Source of the DNA: JAGLOK01 sp963675575
Lineage (GTDB): Bacteria; Bacillota; Clostridia; Christensenellales; UMGS416
DNA length: 64,000 bases
Assembly: GCA_963675575.1 (NCBI GenBank)
Contig: OY776378.1
Location: 2,914,001-2,978,000, forward strand
Reading direction: 5' to 3'
Position numbers and translations under genes: made by a program. Shown piece after piece: positions 1 to 8,918 of this stretch. The notes under the pieces were generated by a model that ran no database searches, was not told where the DNA came from, and saw only the letters and a program-made list of their open reading frames with translations. Positions within the stretch are counted from its first letter, which is position 1. Each line of letters begins with the position of its first letter.

Positions 1-387
1 AATTTTGCGGATAAGAGATACAAGCCCCTGAAGTGAAAATTCATTGAGCGCTTCTTGTAAAACAAGACGCTCACGCAACCCTACCCGCCTGCCCATAAGC
101 ATTAAAATAAGTGTTGCCATCGTCATGAAGCCAAGGCCTCCGAACTGTATAAGAACAAGTATTACTACCTGTCCGAACGTGGACCATCCCGTCGCGGTAT
201 CTCGAACTATAAGCCCCGTCACGCATACAGCGGACGTCGCCGTAAAGAGCGAATCCGTTATTGTAGCGCGCTCCGCTCCGGGAGCCGCCGACATAGGAAG
301 CGACAAAAGTATGGCTCCAACTATTATAATCGCCGCAAAGCCGATAACCAAGATTTGCGGCGGATCCAATTTTATTCTGGTATTCAT
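1..387 (-). CDS. ktrB: KtrB/TrkH-family K+ transporter subunit (3' part cut by window edge)
   Basis: Reading leftward from an ATG at 387 the frame stays open for 129 codons to the window edge, so only the N-terminal part is visible. It shows a first membrane helix (about residues 11-30), a TSAVCVTGL pore-loop/selectivity-filter motif (51-59) and a second helix containing QFGGLG (81-86), the typical start of KtrB/TrkH ion-translocating subunits. The family imports K+ driven by Na+ or H+ together with a cytoplasmic KtrA/TrkA gating subunit, which is not in this window. It lies 37 bp downstream of rnr on the same strand, so it may be co-transcribed. The KtrB rather than TrkH label rests on the short N-terminus and is an inference. 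Confidence 0.85.
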   Translation of the reverse strand, partial: MNTRIKLDPPQILVIGFAAIIIVGAILLSLPMSAAPGAERATITDSLFTATSAVCVTGLIVRDTATGWSTFGQVVILVLIQFGGLGFMTMATLILMLMGRRVGLRERLVLQEALNEFSLQGLVSLIRKI

Positions 388-424
388 AAATTATATTCTA
401 TCATAATTTATCTATTTGTGCATA

Positions 425-2533
425 TCATTCTTGCGCCAATTCAAAATCAATATTTCGCATAGCAATATCCGCTTTTATGCACCTGACTTTTATATGCTGT
501 CCCAACTTATATACATTGCCGCGCCTTTGTCCGCGAAGCAAATATCCCTGCTCTTCAAACACGTAATAATCATCGTCCAGCGAGGTCATTCTTATAAGGC
601 CTTCAACGGTATTTGGCAGCTCAGCGAAAATCCCAAAATCCGTAACTCCGGAAATCACAGCGTCAAATTCCTCACCAATGTGGTGCGACATATATTCAGT
701 CATCTTAAGGTCGTCAACCTCGCGTTCGGCAAGCATGGCCTGGCGTTCCTTATCAGAGCAATGCTTTGCAATCTCGGCGGATTTTTGGCTATATAGTTTT
801 ATATATCCCTCTGTAATCTTCCCATCTATGATACCTTTTAAGATACGATGGACTATCAAATCCGGATAACGGCGTATGGGAGAGGTGAAATGTGTGTAGC
901 AATCCGAAGCCAATCCAAAGTGTCCGATATTGTTGCTGGAATACACTGCTTTTTGCATTGTTCTGAGCATTATCATGTTCAAGACATTTTCCTCTGGCGT
1001 GTCGTTTGCGGCGTCCAATATCTCCTGCAGCTGCTTTGTTTGTATTTCATCGCTGGAACCTTTGATATGATATCCCAAGTTGTGCGAAAAACGCAAAAAC
1101 TCTTTTAATTTTTCAGGCGTAGGCTGGGCATGCACGCGGTATATAAAAGGCAGCTCCATATAAGATACATGGCTTGCGACCGTTTCATTTGCGCACAGCA
1201 TAAACTCTTCTATCATTTTATGTGAAATGCCCCTTTTGCGCGAAGATATGTTCACCGGTATGCCGTTTTTATCCACCTCTATATGGGCTTCATCAATGTC
1301 CAGCTCCAGAGAGCCGCGCCTATAACGCTTGGCTGTTAATATCTCCGACAAATTTTTCATGTCAAACAATTCATCGTATATGTTTTTTCTCTTTTGAATA
1401 AAATTTTTATCGCCGTCAAATATCTCGTTTACCTCATCGTAGGTAAGACGGGCCACACTTTTGATATATGACTTTTGAATATCGTATGAAACCACTTTGC
1501 CGCGGGGAGTAATCTCCGCAAAGCAGCTCATAGTGAGACGCAAAACCCCTTCGCTTAACGAGCATATTCCGTTTGATATATTTTCGGGAAGCATGGGTAT
1601 AACTCTGTCTACAAAATACACGGAGGTTGCTCTTTCGTATGCTTCGCTGTCCAAATCCGTTCCCGGCTTTACGTAGTTTGAAACATCAGCGATGTGTACA
1701 CCCAAAATGTAGTTTCCATCGTCAGTTCTTGAAATTGATACCGCGTCGTCCAAATCTTTTGCGTCCGCGCCGTCAATGGTAAAAACATTCCTGTCCGTTA
1801 AGTCCAGCCTGTCCTTTAAATCGGCATTACTGATTGCTCCAACCTGCTCGGCTTGTTTAAGTGTTTTTTCGTCAAACTCTGTTTTAATTCCTTTTTCTTT
1901 TATTATGCAAAGGATGTCCACTCCGATATCATCGGAGCTGCCCAAAACTTCTGTTATCTCCCCTAAAGGGTTTCTGCCCCTTGCGGCTTCCCATTTTACT
2001 ATTTTAACGATTACTTTGTCGCCTGCAACCGCTCCTTTTTTGCTCTCCTTTGGTACAAAAACATCGCTTCCCCAGCTTTTATCCTCAGGCACAACAAACC
2101 CGCCCGAAGCAATCTGTTCAAAAGTACCCACCAGCTCTTGCCGTCCACGCTCCAATACTTTTAAAATGATTCCTTCCTTGCGCTTATCCTTTGGGGATTT
2201 GTGGGAAAAAGAAGCGAGCACCCGATCTCCGCCAAACGCTCCCCCCATGTTGGGTGCGGCGATAAAAACATCTTCATCGCCTTCTTCGGGAATCAAAAAT
2301 CCAAATCCACGCTCTTTTCTTTGTAGCTTGCCTATCACATAGCCCAGATGCTCAGGCAGGGCATATGTCCCCTTTTTGGTACGCAGCAATATGTGTTCAT
2401 CCGTCATAGCATCCAGCATACTGCTTAATTCGTTTTTATCGATAGCTAATTTCTCCGATATCTCACTAAATTTCATCGGATGGCCTTCCGCCTTCAGCAT
2501 ATCTTTAATTGTTTCAATATTCATTTCTATCAT
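425..2533 (-). CDS. rnr: Ribonuclease R (RNB-family 3'-5' exoribonuclease)
   Basis: The 702-residue protein has the full RNase R/VacB order: an N-terminal winged-helix segment (about 1-60), cold-shock-like OB domains (about 65-200), an RNB catalytic domain with the metal-binding motif DGADAKDLDDAVS (254-266) and HIADVS (280-285), and a C-terminal S1 domain (about 620-702). It degrades structured RNA processively from the 3' end and takes part in RNA quality control. The first ATG (2533) overlaps the end of the Nudix gene by 20 bp; a second in-frame ATG at 2524 is equally possible, as neither has a clear ribosome binding site. Proximity to secG matches the widespread secG-rnr neighbourhood of Firmicutes. 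Confidence 0.96.
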   Translation of the reverse strand: MIEMNIETIKDMLKAEGHPMKFSEISEKLAIDKNELSSMLDAMTDEHILLRTKKGTYALPEHLGYVIGKLQRKERGFGFLIPEEGDEDVFIAAPNMGGAFGGDRVLASFSHKSPKDKRKEGIILKVLERGRQELVGTFEQIASGGFVVPEDKSWGSDVFVPKESKKGAVAGDKVIVKIVKWEAARGRNPLGEITEVLGSSDDIGVDILCIIKEKGIKTEFDEKTLKQAEQVGAISNADLKDRLDLTDRNVFTIDGADAKDLDDAVSISRTDDGNYILGVHIADVSNYVKPGTDLDSEAYERATSVYFVDRVIPMLPENISNGICSLSEGVLRLTMSCFAEITPRGKVVSYDIQKSYIKSVARLTYDEVNEIFDGDKNFIQKRKNIYDELFDMKNLSEILTAKRYRRGSLELDIDEAHIEVDKNGIPVNISSRKRGISHKMIEEFMLCANETVASHVSYMELPFIYRVHAQPTPEKLKEFLRFSHNLGYHIKGSSDEIQTKQLQEILDAANDTPEENVLNMIMLRTMQKAVYSSNNIGHFGLASDCYTHFTSPIRRYPDLIVHRILKGIIDGKITEGYIKLYSQKSAEIAKHCSDKERQAMLAEREVDDLKMTEYMSHHIGEEFDAVISGVTDFGIFAELPNTVEGLIRMTSLDDDYYVFEEQGYLLRGQRRGNVYKLGQHIKVRCIKADIAMRNIDFELAQE

Positions 2534-3053
2534 TATAGAGAGCCAATATTCCGGAAACGGTTTTGGCGTCTTCTATTTCTCCTTTTTTTATCATTTCATA
2601 AAGTTTTTTAAGTGGGATTTTTTCGGTTTCAATAAATTCATCTTCATCAAAATCGGTTTCTCCCAATGTAAGTCCTGTGGCTTTGTAAATATATATTATT
2701 TCTGTGCTAAAGCCCGGAGAGACTCTAACGCCAAAAAGCTTTTCTATTTTTTGGGCCTCATATCCTGTTTCTTCTTTGAGTTCGCGCTCGGCGCATATAT
2801 CCGGGTTTTCGCCTTTGTCGATCTTTCCGGCGGGGATTTCCAAAAGTACCTTCCCGGCGCTTTGCCTAAACTGCCTCACCATTATCACATTATCATCCTC
2901 GTCCAAAGCGACAACCGCGCAGGCGTTTGGATTTTTAACTATATCATAAAGTGTTTGCCTTCCATCGGGAAGCTCCACTGTTCTTTGTTCTACATCGAAT
3001 ATTTTTCCGCTGTAAACCGTTTTTTTGTCTAAAATCTTTTCTTTCAGTTCCAT
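2514..3053 (-). CDS. Nudix hydrolase, ADP-ribose pyrophosphatase type
   Basis: The 179-residue protein carries a perfect Nudix box (GX5EX7REUXEEXGU) at residues 76-98, with G76, E82, R90-E91, E94-E95 and G97. The length and the PAGKIDKGE/EETGYEA context fit the ADP-ribose pyrophosphatase (NudF-like) subgroup, which cleaves ADP-ribose to AMP and ribose-5-phosphate. The start is supported by AAAGGAT about 9 bp upstream. Its 3' end overlaps rnr, so the two are probably one transcript. The exact substrate cannot be read from the sequence. Confidence 0.9.
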   Translation of the reverse strand: MELKEKILDKKTVYSGKIFDVEQRTVELPDGRQTLYDIVKNPNACAVVALDEDDNVIMVRQFRQSAGKVLLEIPAGKIDKGENPDICAERELKEETGYEAQKIEKLFGVRVSPGFSTEIIYIYKATGLTLGETDFDEDEFIETEKIPLKKLYEMIKKGEIEDAKTVSGILALYNDRNEY

Positions 3054-3102
3054 TTATTTCATCCTTTTATTAATATTATATACTTATTTTCAACAAAACA
3101 AA

Positions 3103-3130
3103 AATGCAGAAGGCTTATACCCTCTGCATT
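3103..3130 (-). terminator. Rho-independent terminator after secG
   Basis: AATGCAGA pairs with TCTGCATT (3123-3130), with a further GG/CC pair inside. On the minus strand it is followed by a T-rich tail (TTTTGTTTTG). It lies just downstream of secG and may cause partial termination before the Nudix-rnr genes. Confidence 0.8.
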
Positions 3131-3160
3131 ATAAAGTCTATTTGTTAAGGCAACTATTAA

Positions 3161-3406
3161 TTAAAACAATTTTTCAAGTAATGCGATTGTAAAGCTCAGA
3201 GCAAAAAGCATTCCCGCGCCTATTTTCGTCCATTTCGCCAACTTTTGCTCAAATGATTTGGTGCTGTTTTTGGCGAAAGAAGCCTCTGTTTCCCCAACAA
3301 GCGCGCCCATACCACCAGCTTGGCCCGGCTGCAAAACGATGACGACGATAAGTCCTATTGCTGAAATCGTCATAACTACATACAAAATTGTTATTAATAC
3401 CTGCAT
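3161..3406 (-). CDS. secG: Protein translocase subunit SecG
   Basis: This 81-residue protein has two hydrophobic helices (about 4-25 and 57-79) and the loop VLQPGQAGGMGALVGE that is diagnostic of SecG. SecG is the small auxiliary membrane subunit of the SecYEG channel and assists SecA-driven export. The ATG at 3406 has AAAGG 9 bp upstream and a strong promoter (3447-3475). The gene order secG followed by rnr is a classic Firmicute arrangement. Confidence 0.95.
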   Translation of the reverse strand: MQVLITILYVVMTISAIGLIVVIVLQPGQAGGMGALVGETEASFAKNSTKSFEQKLAKWTKIGAGMLFALSFTIALLEKLF

Positions 3407-3446
3407 TTTTGAATTCCTTTCAATGCTTTATACTATAAGCTAGGAA

Positions 3447-3475
3447 ATTATAGCATATGAAAAAGATTTATGCAA
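3447..3475 (-). promoter_or_regulatory. Sigma-A-type promoter of secG
   Basis: Read on the minus strand: -35 TTGCAT (3470-3475), 17-bp spacer, consensus -10 TATAAT (3447-3452). It sits about 40 bp upstream of the secG start codon. Confidence 0.8.
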
Positions 3476-3527
3476 CTTCATAATTTCTTTTACAAAAAAA
3501 TTGCTTGCTAATAAATAAAACATAAAA

Positions 3528-3980
3528 TTATATGCTGTTTATCTCTTCAAGCACATATTCCCTGTCTTTCCTACTTTCAATTTTATTGGCGGCTTCCAAA
3601 GCGTGGTCTTTATATATATCGCTTTCTCTTCTCCCCAACACTTTATATGCCCTAGCAACAGCTTCATAGCCGAATGCGAGATCAAATCCTTTGATATGGT
3701 TTTCTTCACAAAGCCTCAAGCTCTCCCTTCCGTGAAACAAGGCGCTGTCTCCTTTGCCAAGCAATGCATATACTCTTGATACCAGCCACTCTCCTCGTGC
3801 GATTTTCAGCGCGGAGCCAATTTGCCCCCAATGATATCGGGAAGCGTGAGCCGCGTGTATCATATTAATTTCATCTTGTTTGCTTTTTTCTTTTTTATCA
3901 ATCAAATCCCAGGCAGCGTTATATAGTTTGACCGCTTGATTTTTATGCCATTCTGTTTCATTTGATTTCTTATCAGTCAT
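3528..3980 (-). CDS. Conserved hypothetical protein, alpha-helical repeat type
   Basis: 150 residues with no catalytic motif I recognise. It is highly charged at the N-terminus and then alternates helices with recurring ALGRxxx/VARAYxxLG patterns, suggesting a tetratricopeptide-like helical fold. The start has AAAGGAG 8-9 bp upstream. No signal peptide or membrane segment is seen, so it is probably cytoplasmic. It stands alone, with opposite-strand or distant neighbours. Function unknown; the helical-repeat idea is an inference from the spacing of small and aromatic residues. Confidence 0.75.
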   Translation of the reverse strand: MTDKKSNETEWHKNQAVKLYNAAWDLIDKKEKSKQDEINMIHAAHASRYHWGQIGSALKIARGEWLVSRVYALLGKGDSALFHGRESLRLCEENHIKGFDLAFGYEAVARAYKVLGRRESDIYKDHALEAANKIESRKDREYVLEEINSI

Positions 3981-4061
3981 ATATTATCGCTCCTTTCTTC
4001 TGTTTTTATATTATATCACAGTATCTTGTAATATTGCCCATATAAGAGTGCAATATCCCGG

Positions 4062-4090
4062 TTGTATCAAAACGAAAAAACTGGTATAGT
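4062..4090 (+). promoter_or_regulatory. Promoter of the 56-residue membrane protein gene
   Basis: -35 TTGTAT (4062-4067), 17-bp spacer, -10 TATAGT (4085-4090), about 50 bp upstream of the ATG at 4139. Confidence 0.6.
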
Positions 4091-4138
4091 TTAATTGTTG
4101 TTTGGTTTTTCTCTTTTGAGTTATTTGGAGGTATAATC

Positions 4139-4309
4139 ATGAAATTATCCGCACCAAAACAAATCGTATTCTGGATTGCAGTAATAATTGCAATCGTCGC
4201 CGCGCTTATGGCCCTAGACATATTAAGCATTAAGTTTATCGACGCTGTATGGGTAGCCCTTATAGCATTCGTAATTCTGGCACTAGGCAACATACTAAAA
4301 GATTTTTAG
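4139..4309 (+). CDS. Small two-helix membrane protein (56 aa)
   Basis: A short ORF that most gene callers with a length cut-off would miss. GGAGG lies about 8 bp before the ATG, a good promoter is upstream and a strong terminator follows 31 bp after the stop. The product begins MKLSAPKQ and has two hydrophobic stretches (about 9-28 and 37-51) separated by a short loop, ending in NILKDF. Function unknown. It is the only plus-strand gene among minus-strand neighbours and forms its own transcription unit. Confidence 0.7.
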   Translation: MKLSAPKQIVFWIAVIIAIVAALMALDILSIKFIDAVWVALIAFVILALGNILKDF

Positions 4310-4340
4310 TTTTAGTTTTTATTAAAGCCAAATAACAAAA

Positions 4341-4366
4341 AAACCCGAAGCATTTGCTTCGGGTTT
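4341..4366. terminator. Bidirectional terminator between the small membrane protein gene and purD
   Basis: A perfect 11-bp stem, AAACCCGAAGC with GCTTCGGGTTT, loop ATTT. It has A-rich and T-rich flanks and lies between two convergent genes, so it can end transcription from both sides. Confidence 0.92.
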
Positions 4367-4383
4367 TACTGTATATATCTTCT

Positions 4384-5634
4384 CTATTTCTTCCCGATAT
4401 CCGTCCTGAAATGCGCGCCTTCATATGATATTTTTCCAACATTGTCGTACGCGTTTTTAAGCGCATCTTTAAGTGTATCTCCCAAGGCGGTCACACCAAG
4501 CACCCTCCCGCCGTTTGTTAAGTATCTTCCATCTTTAAGCTTTGTACCGGCATGATACACATATGCGTTTTCAACATCAACGAGCCCAGAAATCTCATAT
4601 CCCTTTTTGTATTTCATAGGATATCCTCCGGACGCCATGACTATTATAGCTGCATGCTGATTGCTAAATTTAACTTCCGCTTCAGACAAGCTTTCCTCTA
4701 TAATTGCTTCCATTATTTCATATAAATCGCTTTCCATAAGCGGGAGCACCACCTGTGCCTCCGGGTCTCCAAAGCGTGAGTTATATTCTATTACCTTGGG
4801 TCCATTCGTTGTCAGCATCAACCCGAAATACAGAACTCCTTTAAATGGACAGCCTTCCGAATTCATCGCCTCCATTGTGGGGACAATTATAGTGTCATAC
4901 ACTTTTTTTGCCACATCGTCCGTATATTTGGGAGATGGAGAAAACGCTCCCATGCCGCCTGTGTTTGGTCCTTCGTCGTTGTTATATGCTCTTTTATGGT
5001 CTTGAGACGACACCATAGGAACAATAGTTTTAGAATCCGTGAAGCAAAGAAGCGATACTTCCGGTCCTTCAAGATATTCTTCTATTACTATTTTTGCGCC
5101 GGCCGCTCCGAATTTCTTATCCACCATTATCTCGTCAATGGCTAGGAGTGCGGCTTCATCATCCAAAGCGACATACACTCCCTTGCCCAAAGCCAGTCCG
5201 TCAGCTTTAATCACCTGAGGCGCGCCATGTTTGTTTATATATTCTTTTGCTTTTTGGGCATCGTCAAAAACTTCGTATTTTGCGGTTGGAATGTCATATT
5301 TTTTCATCAAATCTTTTGAAAAGACTTTGCTGGCTTCTATTTGAGCCGCAGCCTTGTTTGGACCAAACGCTTTAATGCCTTCTTTCTCCATCGCGTCCAC
5401 CATGCCAAGCGCCAGCGGATCATCCGGGGCTACGAACACCATGTCAACAGCCTCGTCTTTGGCGAGTTTTATCATGCCATCGATGTCTGTCGCTGATATG
5501 TCAAAACATTTTGCGAGATGCTCCATGCCCCCATTTCCGGGCGCGCAAATAACATCGCTCACGTGCATGCTTTCAAGCAGTTTTATAAGTATGGCGTGTT
5601 CACGTCCGCCGGAGCCTACAAGTAATACTTTCAT
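4384..5634 (-). CDS. purD: Phosphoribosylamine-glycine ligase (GAR synthetase)
   Basis: 416 residues, the usual length of PurD. The N-terminus MKVLLVGSGGREHA is the family signature, followed by the ATP-grasp core (ADGLALGKGV near 145-155, SFGDPE-like RFGDPEAQ near 290). It catalyses the second committed step of purine synthesis, ATP-dependent joining of glycine to phosphoribosylamine. It is the last gene of the pur operon, 61 bp after purH, with AAGGG before the ATG, and is closed by the bidirectional terminator. Confidence 0.97.
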   Translation of the reverse strand: MKVLLVGSGGREHAILIKLLESMHVSDVICAPGNGGMEHLAKCFDISATDIDGMIKLAKDEAVDMVFVAPDDPLALGMVDAMEKEGIKAFGPNKAAAQIEASKVFSKDLMKKYDIPTAKYEVFDDAQKAKEYINKHGAPQVIKADGLALGKGVYVALDDEAALLAIDEIMVDKKFGAAGAKIVIEEYLEGPEVSLLCFTDSKTIVPMVSSQDHKRAYNNDEGPNTGGMGAFSPSPKYTDDVAKKVYDTIIVPTMEAMNSEGCPFKGVLYFGLMLTTNGPKVIEYNSRFGDPEAQVVLPLMESDLYEIMEAIIEESLSEAEVKFSNQHAAIIVMASGGYPMKYKKGYEISGLVDVENAYVYHAGTKLKDGRYLTNGGRVLGVTALGDTLKDALKNAYDNVGKISYEGAHFRTDIGKK

Positions 5635-5695
5635 AGTAAATCCCTTAAGTAGATATTTTCTAAAATTTCTAAAGCCAAAAATTGTCCGGAGTTCT

Positions 5696-7231
5696 TTAGC
5701 TATGCTTGAAGTGGCGCATACCAGTCAACACCATAGCAATTCCCGCCTCATCAGCCGCTTTGATTGAGTCCGCATCGTTCTTTGAACCGCCCGGATGTAT
5801 GATGGCTGTTATTCCCGCCTTGGCCGCCGCCTGAACGCAGTCGTCAAAAGGAAAGAAAGCATCAGAGGCCAATGCCGCCCCTTGAGTTTTTCCTTCGCCG
5901 TGCTCTATTGCCTGCTCGGTCGCCCAAATGCGATTTACCTGTCCGGGTCCCACGCCTACCGACTGCTTGTCTTTTGCGATCGCTATGCCGTTACTTTTTG
6001 CGTGCTTGACAAGCTTCCACGCGAAAATCATGTCTTCCATTTCACGATCCGTGGGCTTGCGCTTAGAAACGACTTTGAGCTCTTCTCCCAAAAGCTTCAA
6101 ATCCATGTCTTGAACGAGTATTCCGCCAAGTACTTTTTTCATATCCATTGTTCCCTCTTTTACTTTGATGTTGATTGAGGGCAACTCTAGCAAGCGAATA
6201 TTCTTTTTCTTTTTTAATATGTCGAGAGCTTCTTCACTGTAGCTGGGTGCCACAACAATCTCAATAAAAATCTTATTGATACCCTCTGCCATTTTCGAGT
6301 CCACTTCAGTATTTGTAACCACTATTCCGCCAAATATTGAAACGGGATCAGCCTCATAAGCTTTTTGCCACGCTTGTGCCACTGTGTCCGCACTGCCAAC
6401 TCCGCACGGATTTGCGTGCTTTACGCCCACAACCGTTATGTCTTCAAATTCGCGCAATATATCCAGCGCTCCGTTTGTATCTGAAATGTTGTTATAGGAA
6501 AGTTCTTTTCCATGAAGCTGTGTGGCAGCCGCAAGTGAGCCATCAAGTCCAGCCATTTCTTTGTAAAAGCATGCCTGCTGATGCGGGTTTTCGCCATAGC
6601 GCAATTCCTGCTGTTTTTCAAATGTTACCGTCAAAGTTTCGGGAAACTTTATATCCTGCTTTTGGCGGAGATAGTTAAATATCATCGCGTCATAGCTGGC
6701 GGTATGCTCAAACACCTTATAACACAGATTAAATTTCGTTTCCTTTGATACCTCTCCGTTTTCTTTAAGCTCAGAGAGAACCTTGCCATAGTCCGCTGGG
6801 TCTACCACAACCGCCACATCCTGATAGTTTTTAGCCGCGGAGCGAAGCATTGTGGGTCCTCCAATATCGATGTTTTCTATCGCGTCTTCCAATAACACGT
6901 CCGGATTCGCAATTGTCTGCCTGAAAGGATAGAGATTGATAAATACAAAGTCGATTGTGTCAACGCCCAAATCCTTAATTTGTTTCATGTGCTCGGCATT
7001 TGAGCGCATGGCGAGTATTCCCGCATGAACTTTCGGGTGCAATGTTTTTACCCTGCCGTCCAAACACTCCGGAAAACCCGTGATGTCGCTTACGTCCTTT
7101 ACTGTAACCCCCGCTTGGCGAATCTTGGCCGCGGTTCCTCCCGTTGATATTATTTCCACACCGAGTTCGTCAAGCCCCTTAGCAAGTTCCACTATACCTG
7201 TTTTGTCCGATACGCTGATTAATGCTCTCAT
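5696..7231 (-). CDS. purH: Bifunctional AICAR formyltransferase / IMP cyclohydrolase
   Basis: 511 residues from the ATG at 7231. A TTG at 7246 would extend the frame by five codons, but GGAGG sits 7 bp before the ATG, so the ATG is preferred. The N-terminal MGS-like domain (MRALISVSDKTG, about 1-140) is the IMP cyclohydrolase and the remainder is the AICAR transformylase with the conserved GVKHANPCG (Lys-His) active-site segment. It performs the last two steps to IMP using 10-formyl-THF. Genes purD and purN flank it in the operon. Confidence 0.97.
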   Translation of the reverse strand: MRALISVSDKTGIVELAKGLDELGVEIISTGGTAAKIRQAGVTVKDVSDITGFPECLDGRVKTLHPKVHAGILAMRSNAEHMKQIKDLGVDTIDFVFINLYPFRQTIANPDVLLEDAIENIDIGGPTMLRSAAKNYQDVAVVVDPADYGKVLSELKENGEVSKETKFNLCYKVFEHTASYDAMIFNYLRQKQDIKFPETLTVTFEKQQELRYGENPHQQACFYKEMAGLDGSLAAATQLHGKELSYNNISDTNGALDILREFEDITVVGVKHANPCGVGSADTVAQAWQKAYEADPVSIFGGIVVTNTEVDSKMAEGINKIFIEIVVAPSYSEEALDILKKKKNIRLLELPSINIKVKEGTMDMKKVLGGILVQDMDLKLLGEELKVVSKRKPTDREMEDMIFAWKLVKHAKSNGIAIAKDKQSVGVGPGQVNRIWATEQAIEHGEGKTQGAALASDAFFPFDDCVQAAAKAGITAIIHPGGSKNDADSIKAADEAGIAMVLTGMRHFKHS

Positions 7232-7282
7232 GCTATGTCCCTCCAAAAAATATTTAACTTAAGCTGTGCCTAAGTTCGTTTT

Positions 7283-7903
7283 CTAATCTAAAATTTTCGT
7301 CCGCCTGCCATAAACTTCTATTTTATCATCGCATAGAAGTTTAACCGCTTTTACCAGCAACTTGTGTTCCAGCGGCAATATCTTCGCCGCCAAACTTTCA
7401 GCGGTGTCATCATCTTTAACATCGACAACTCCCTGAAGTATCACGGGACCTGCGTCGGTTTCCTCTGTGGCAAAATGTATTGTGCATCCGGACACCTTTA
7501 CTCCGTAGTCCAAGGCGGCCTGGTGCACTTTTTTCCCGTAGTAGCCCATTCCGCAAAACGACGGAACAAGCGCGGGGTGTGTATTTATGATTTTGTTTTT
7601 ATACTCTTTTATTACATCCGGCTGCAATATGTCTAGATATCCTGCAAGAACTATTGCATCAATATTCATTTCGCGCAACACGGACAAAACTTTTCCGCCT
7701 TGCGCGTCCGGGCTTTCAAACTGAAGTTTATTAATATATACGGCTTTAATTCCGGCGTTTTCGGCGCGCTCTTTCGCGTATGCGTTTTTGCGGTTGTAAA
7801 TCACCAGCGTTATCTTTCCGTTTATCTCTCCGCTGTTGCATGCATCCAACACTGCCTGAAAGTTGGTGCCTCCTCCAGAGGCGAACACCGCGATGTTTTT
7901 CAC
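7283..7903 (-). CDS. purN: Phosphoribosylglycinamide formyltransferase (GART)
   Basis: 206 residues. It begins MKNIAVFASGGGTN, the phosphate-binding start of PurN. The catalytic triad is present: N107 and H109 in INTHPALVPSF and D150 in EETDAGPV. It transfers a formyl group from 10-formyl-THF to GAR in the third step of the pathway. Its ATG overlaps the 3' end of purM by 4 bp, so translation is probably coupled. Confidence 0.96.
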   Translation of the reverse strand: MKNIAVFASGGGTNFQAVLDACNSGEINGKITLVIYNRKNAYAKERAENAGIKAVYINKLQFESPDAQGGKVLSVLREMNIDAIVLAGYLDILQPDVIKEYKNKIINTHPALVPSFCGMGYYGKKVHQAALDYGVKVSGCTIHFATEETDAGPVILQGVVDVKDDDTAESLAAKILPLEHKLLVKAVKLLCDDKIEVYGRRTKILD

Positions 7904-8907
7904 AGCACGACTCCTTCACCAGCTATAACTTCACCGATAATATACGCATCCCCTGTGGTGTCAACCACTTTTTTCGCATCATCTGCTGATAAAGCCAAAA
8001 CCATTCCTATGCCCATATTAAATGTATTGTACATTTTTTCTTTGCTAAGGCCGCTTATTTCGCGCATGGTTTTAAACACCTGAGGTAATTCATAGGAATT
8101 CACGTTAATTTTCGCGCAAAGCCCTTGCGGAAGCATTCGGGGAATATTTTCGATGAAGCCGCCTCCCGTTATGTGAGACGCTCCCTTTATTTTAACTAAT
8201 TTTGAAAGCTCCGCCATCTCTTTTACATATATCTTTGTCGGCGTAAGCAGTGTTTCACCGATAGGTTTTTCCAAGCCGTCATATTTTTTGGAAAGAGCTT
8301 GTTTATCATCGCCAAAAAGTTTGCGCACAAGAGAAAACCCATTGCTGTGTACTCCTGAAGAACTTAGCCCTACTAGTACATCGCCCTCTTTTATGGTTTT
8401 TCCATCTATTATCTCGGACTTATCCACAATACCCACACAAAAGCCGGCAAGATCATATTCGCCTTCAGAATAAAATCCCGGCATTTCCGCAGTCTCTCCG
8501 CCAATCAAAGCGCAACCTGACTGTCTGCAGCCATCTGCTATACCAGAAACAATGTCCGCGGCTTTTTGCGGTTTAAGTTTTCCAGTAGCCATGTAGTCCA
8601 AAAAGAATAATGGCTTTGCGCCCTGACATATGATGTCGTTTGCGCACATTGCCACAAGGTCTATTCCCACCGTGTCATGTATATCCAGCGAGAAAGCAAG
8701 TTTTAGCTTTGTGCCTACGCCATCTGTTCCGGACACTAAAACAGGCTCTTTCATATCAAAGCCTGCAATTGAGTATAGCCCCCCGAATGAACCGACATCG
8801 CCTATTACATTTTCATCGAAAGTTGTTTTTATATGACGCTTCATGAGGCGCACGGCTTCGTAGCCGGCCTCAACATCCACGCCTGCTGATTTATAATCTA
8901 TTGGCAT
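7900..8907 (-). CDS. purM: Phosphoribosylformylglycinamidine cyclo-ligase (AIR synthetase)
   Basis: 335 residues with the PurM signature YKSAGVDVEAGYEAV at the N-terminus, SGTDGVGTKLKLA (about 59-71) and the glycine-rich GASHITGGGF loop. It closes the imidazole ring of AIR using ATP. AAAGGA lies 7-8 bp before the ATG. It sits between purF (11 bp upstream) and purN (4-bp overlap). The companion step (purL/Q/S) is not encoded in this window. Confidence 0.97.
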   Translation of the reverse strand: MPIDYKSAGVDVEAGYEAVRLMKRHIKTTFDENVIGDVGSFGGLYSIAGFDMKEPVLVSGTDGVGTKLKLAFSLDIHDTVGIDLVAMCANDIICQGAKPLFFLDYMATGKLKPQKAADIVSGIADGCRQSGCALIGGETAEMPGFYSEGEYDLAGFCVGIVDKSEIIDGKTIKEGDVLVGLSSSGVHSNGFSLVRKLFGDDKQALSKKYDGLEKPIGETLLTPTKIYVKEMAELSKLVKIKGASHITGGGFIENIPRMLPQGLCAKINVNSYELPQVFKTMREISGLSKEKMYNTFNMGIGMVLALSADDAKKVVDTTGDAYIIGEVIAGEGVVL

Positions 8908-8918
8908 TTTTAAATCCT

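Noticed and set aside
1776..2342. 188-residue plus-strand open frame inside rnr
   Set aside because: Antisense shadow of a clear RNase R gene, no ribosome site, composition unlike a protein.
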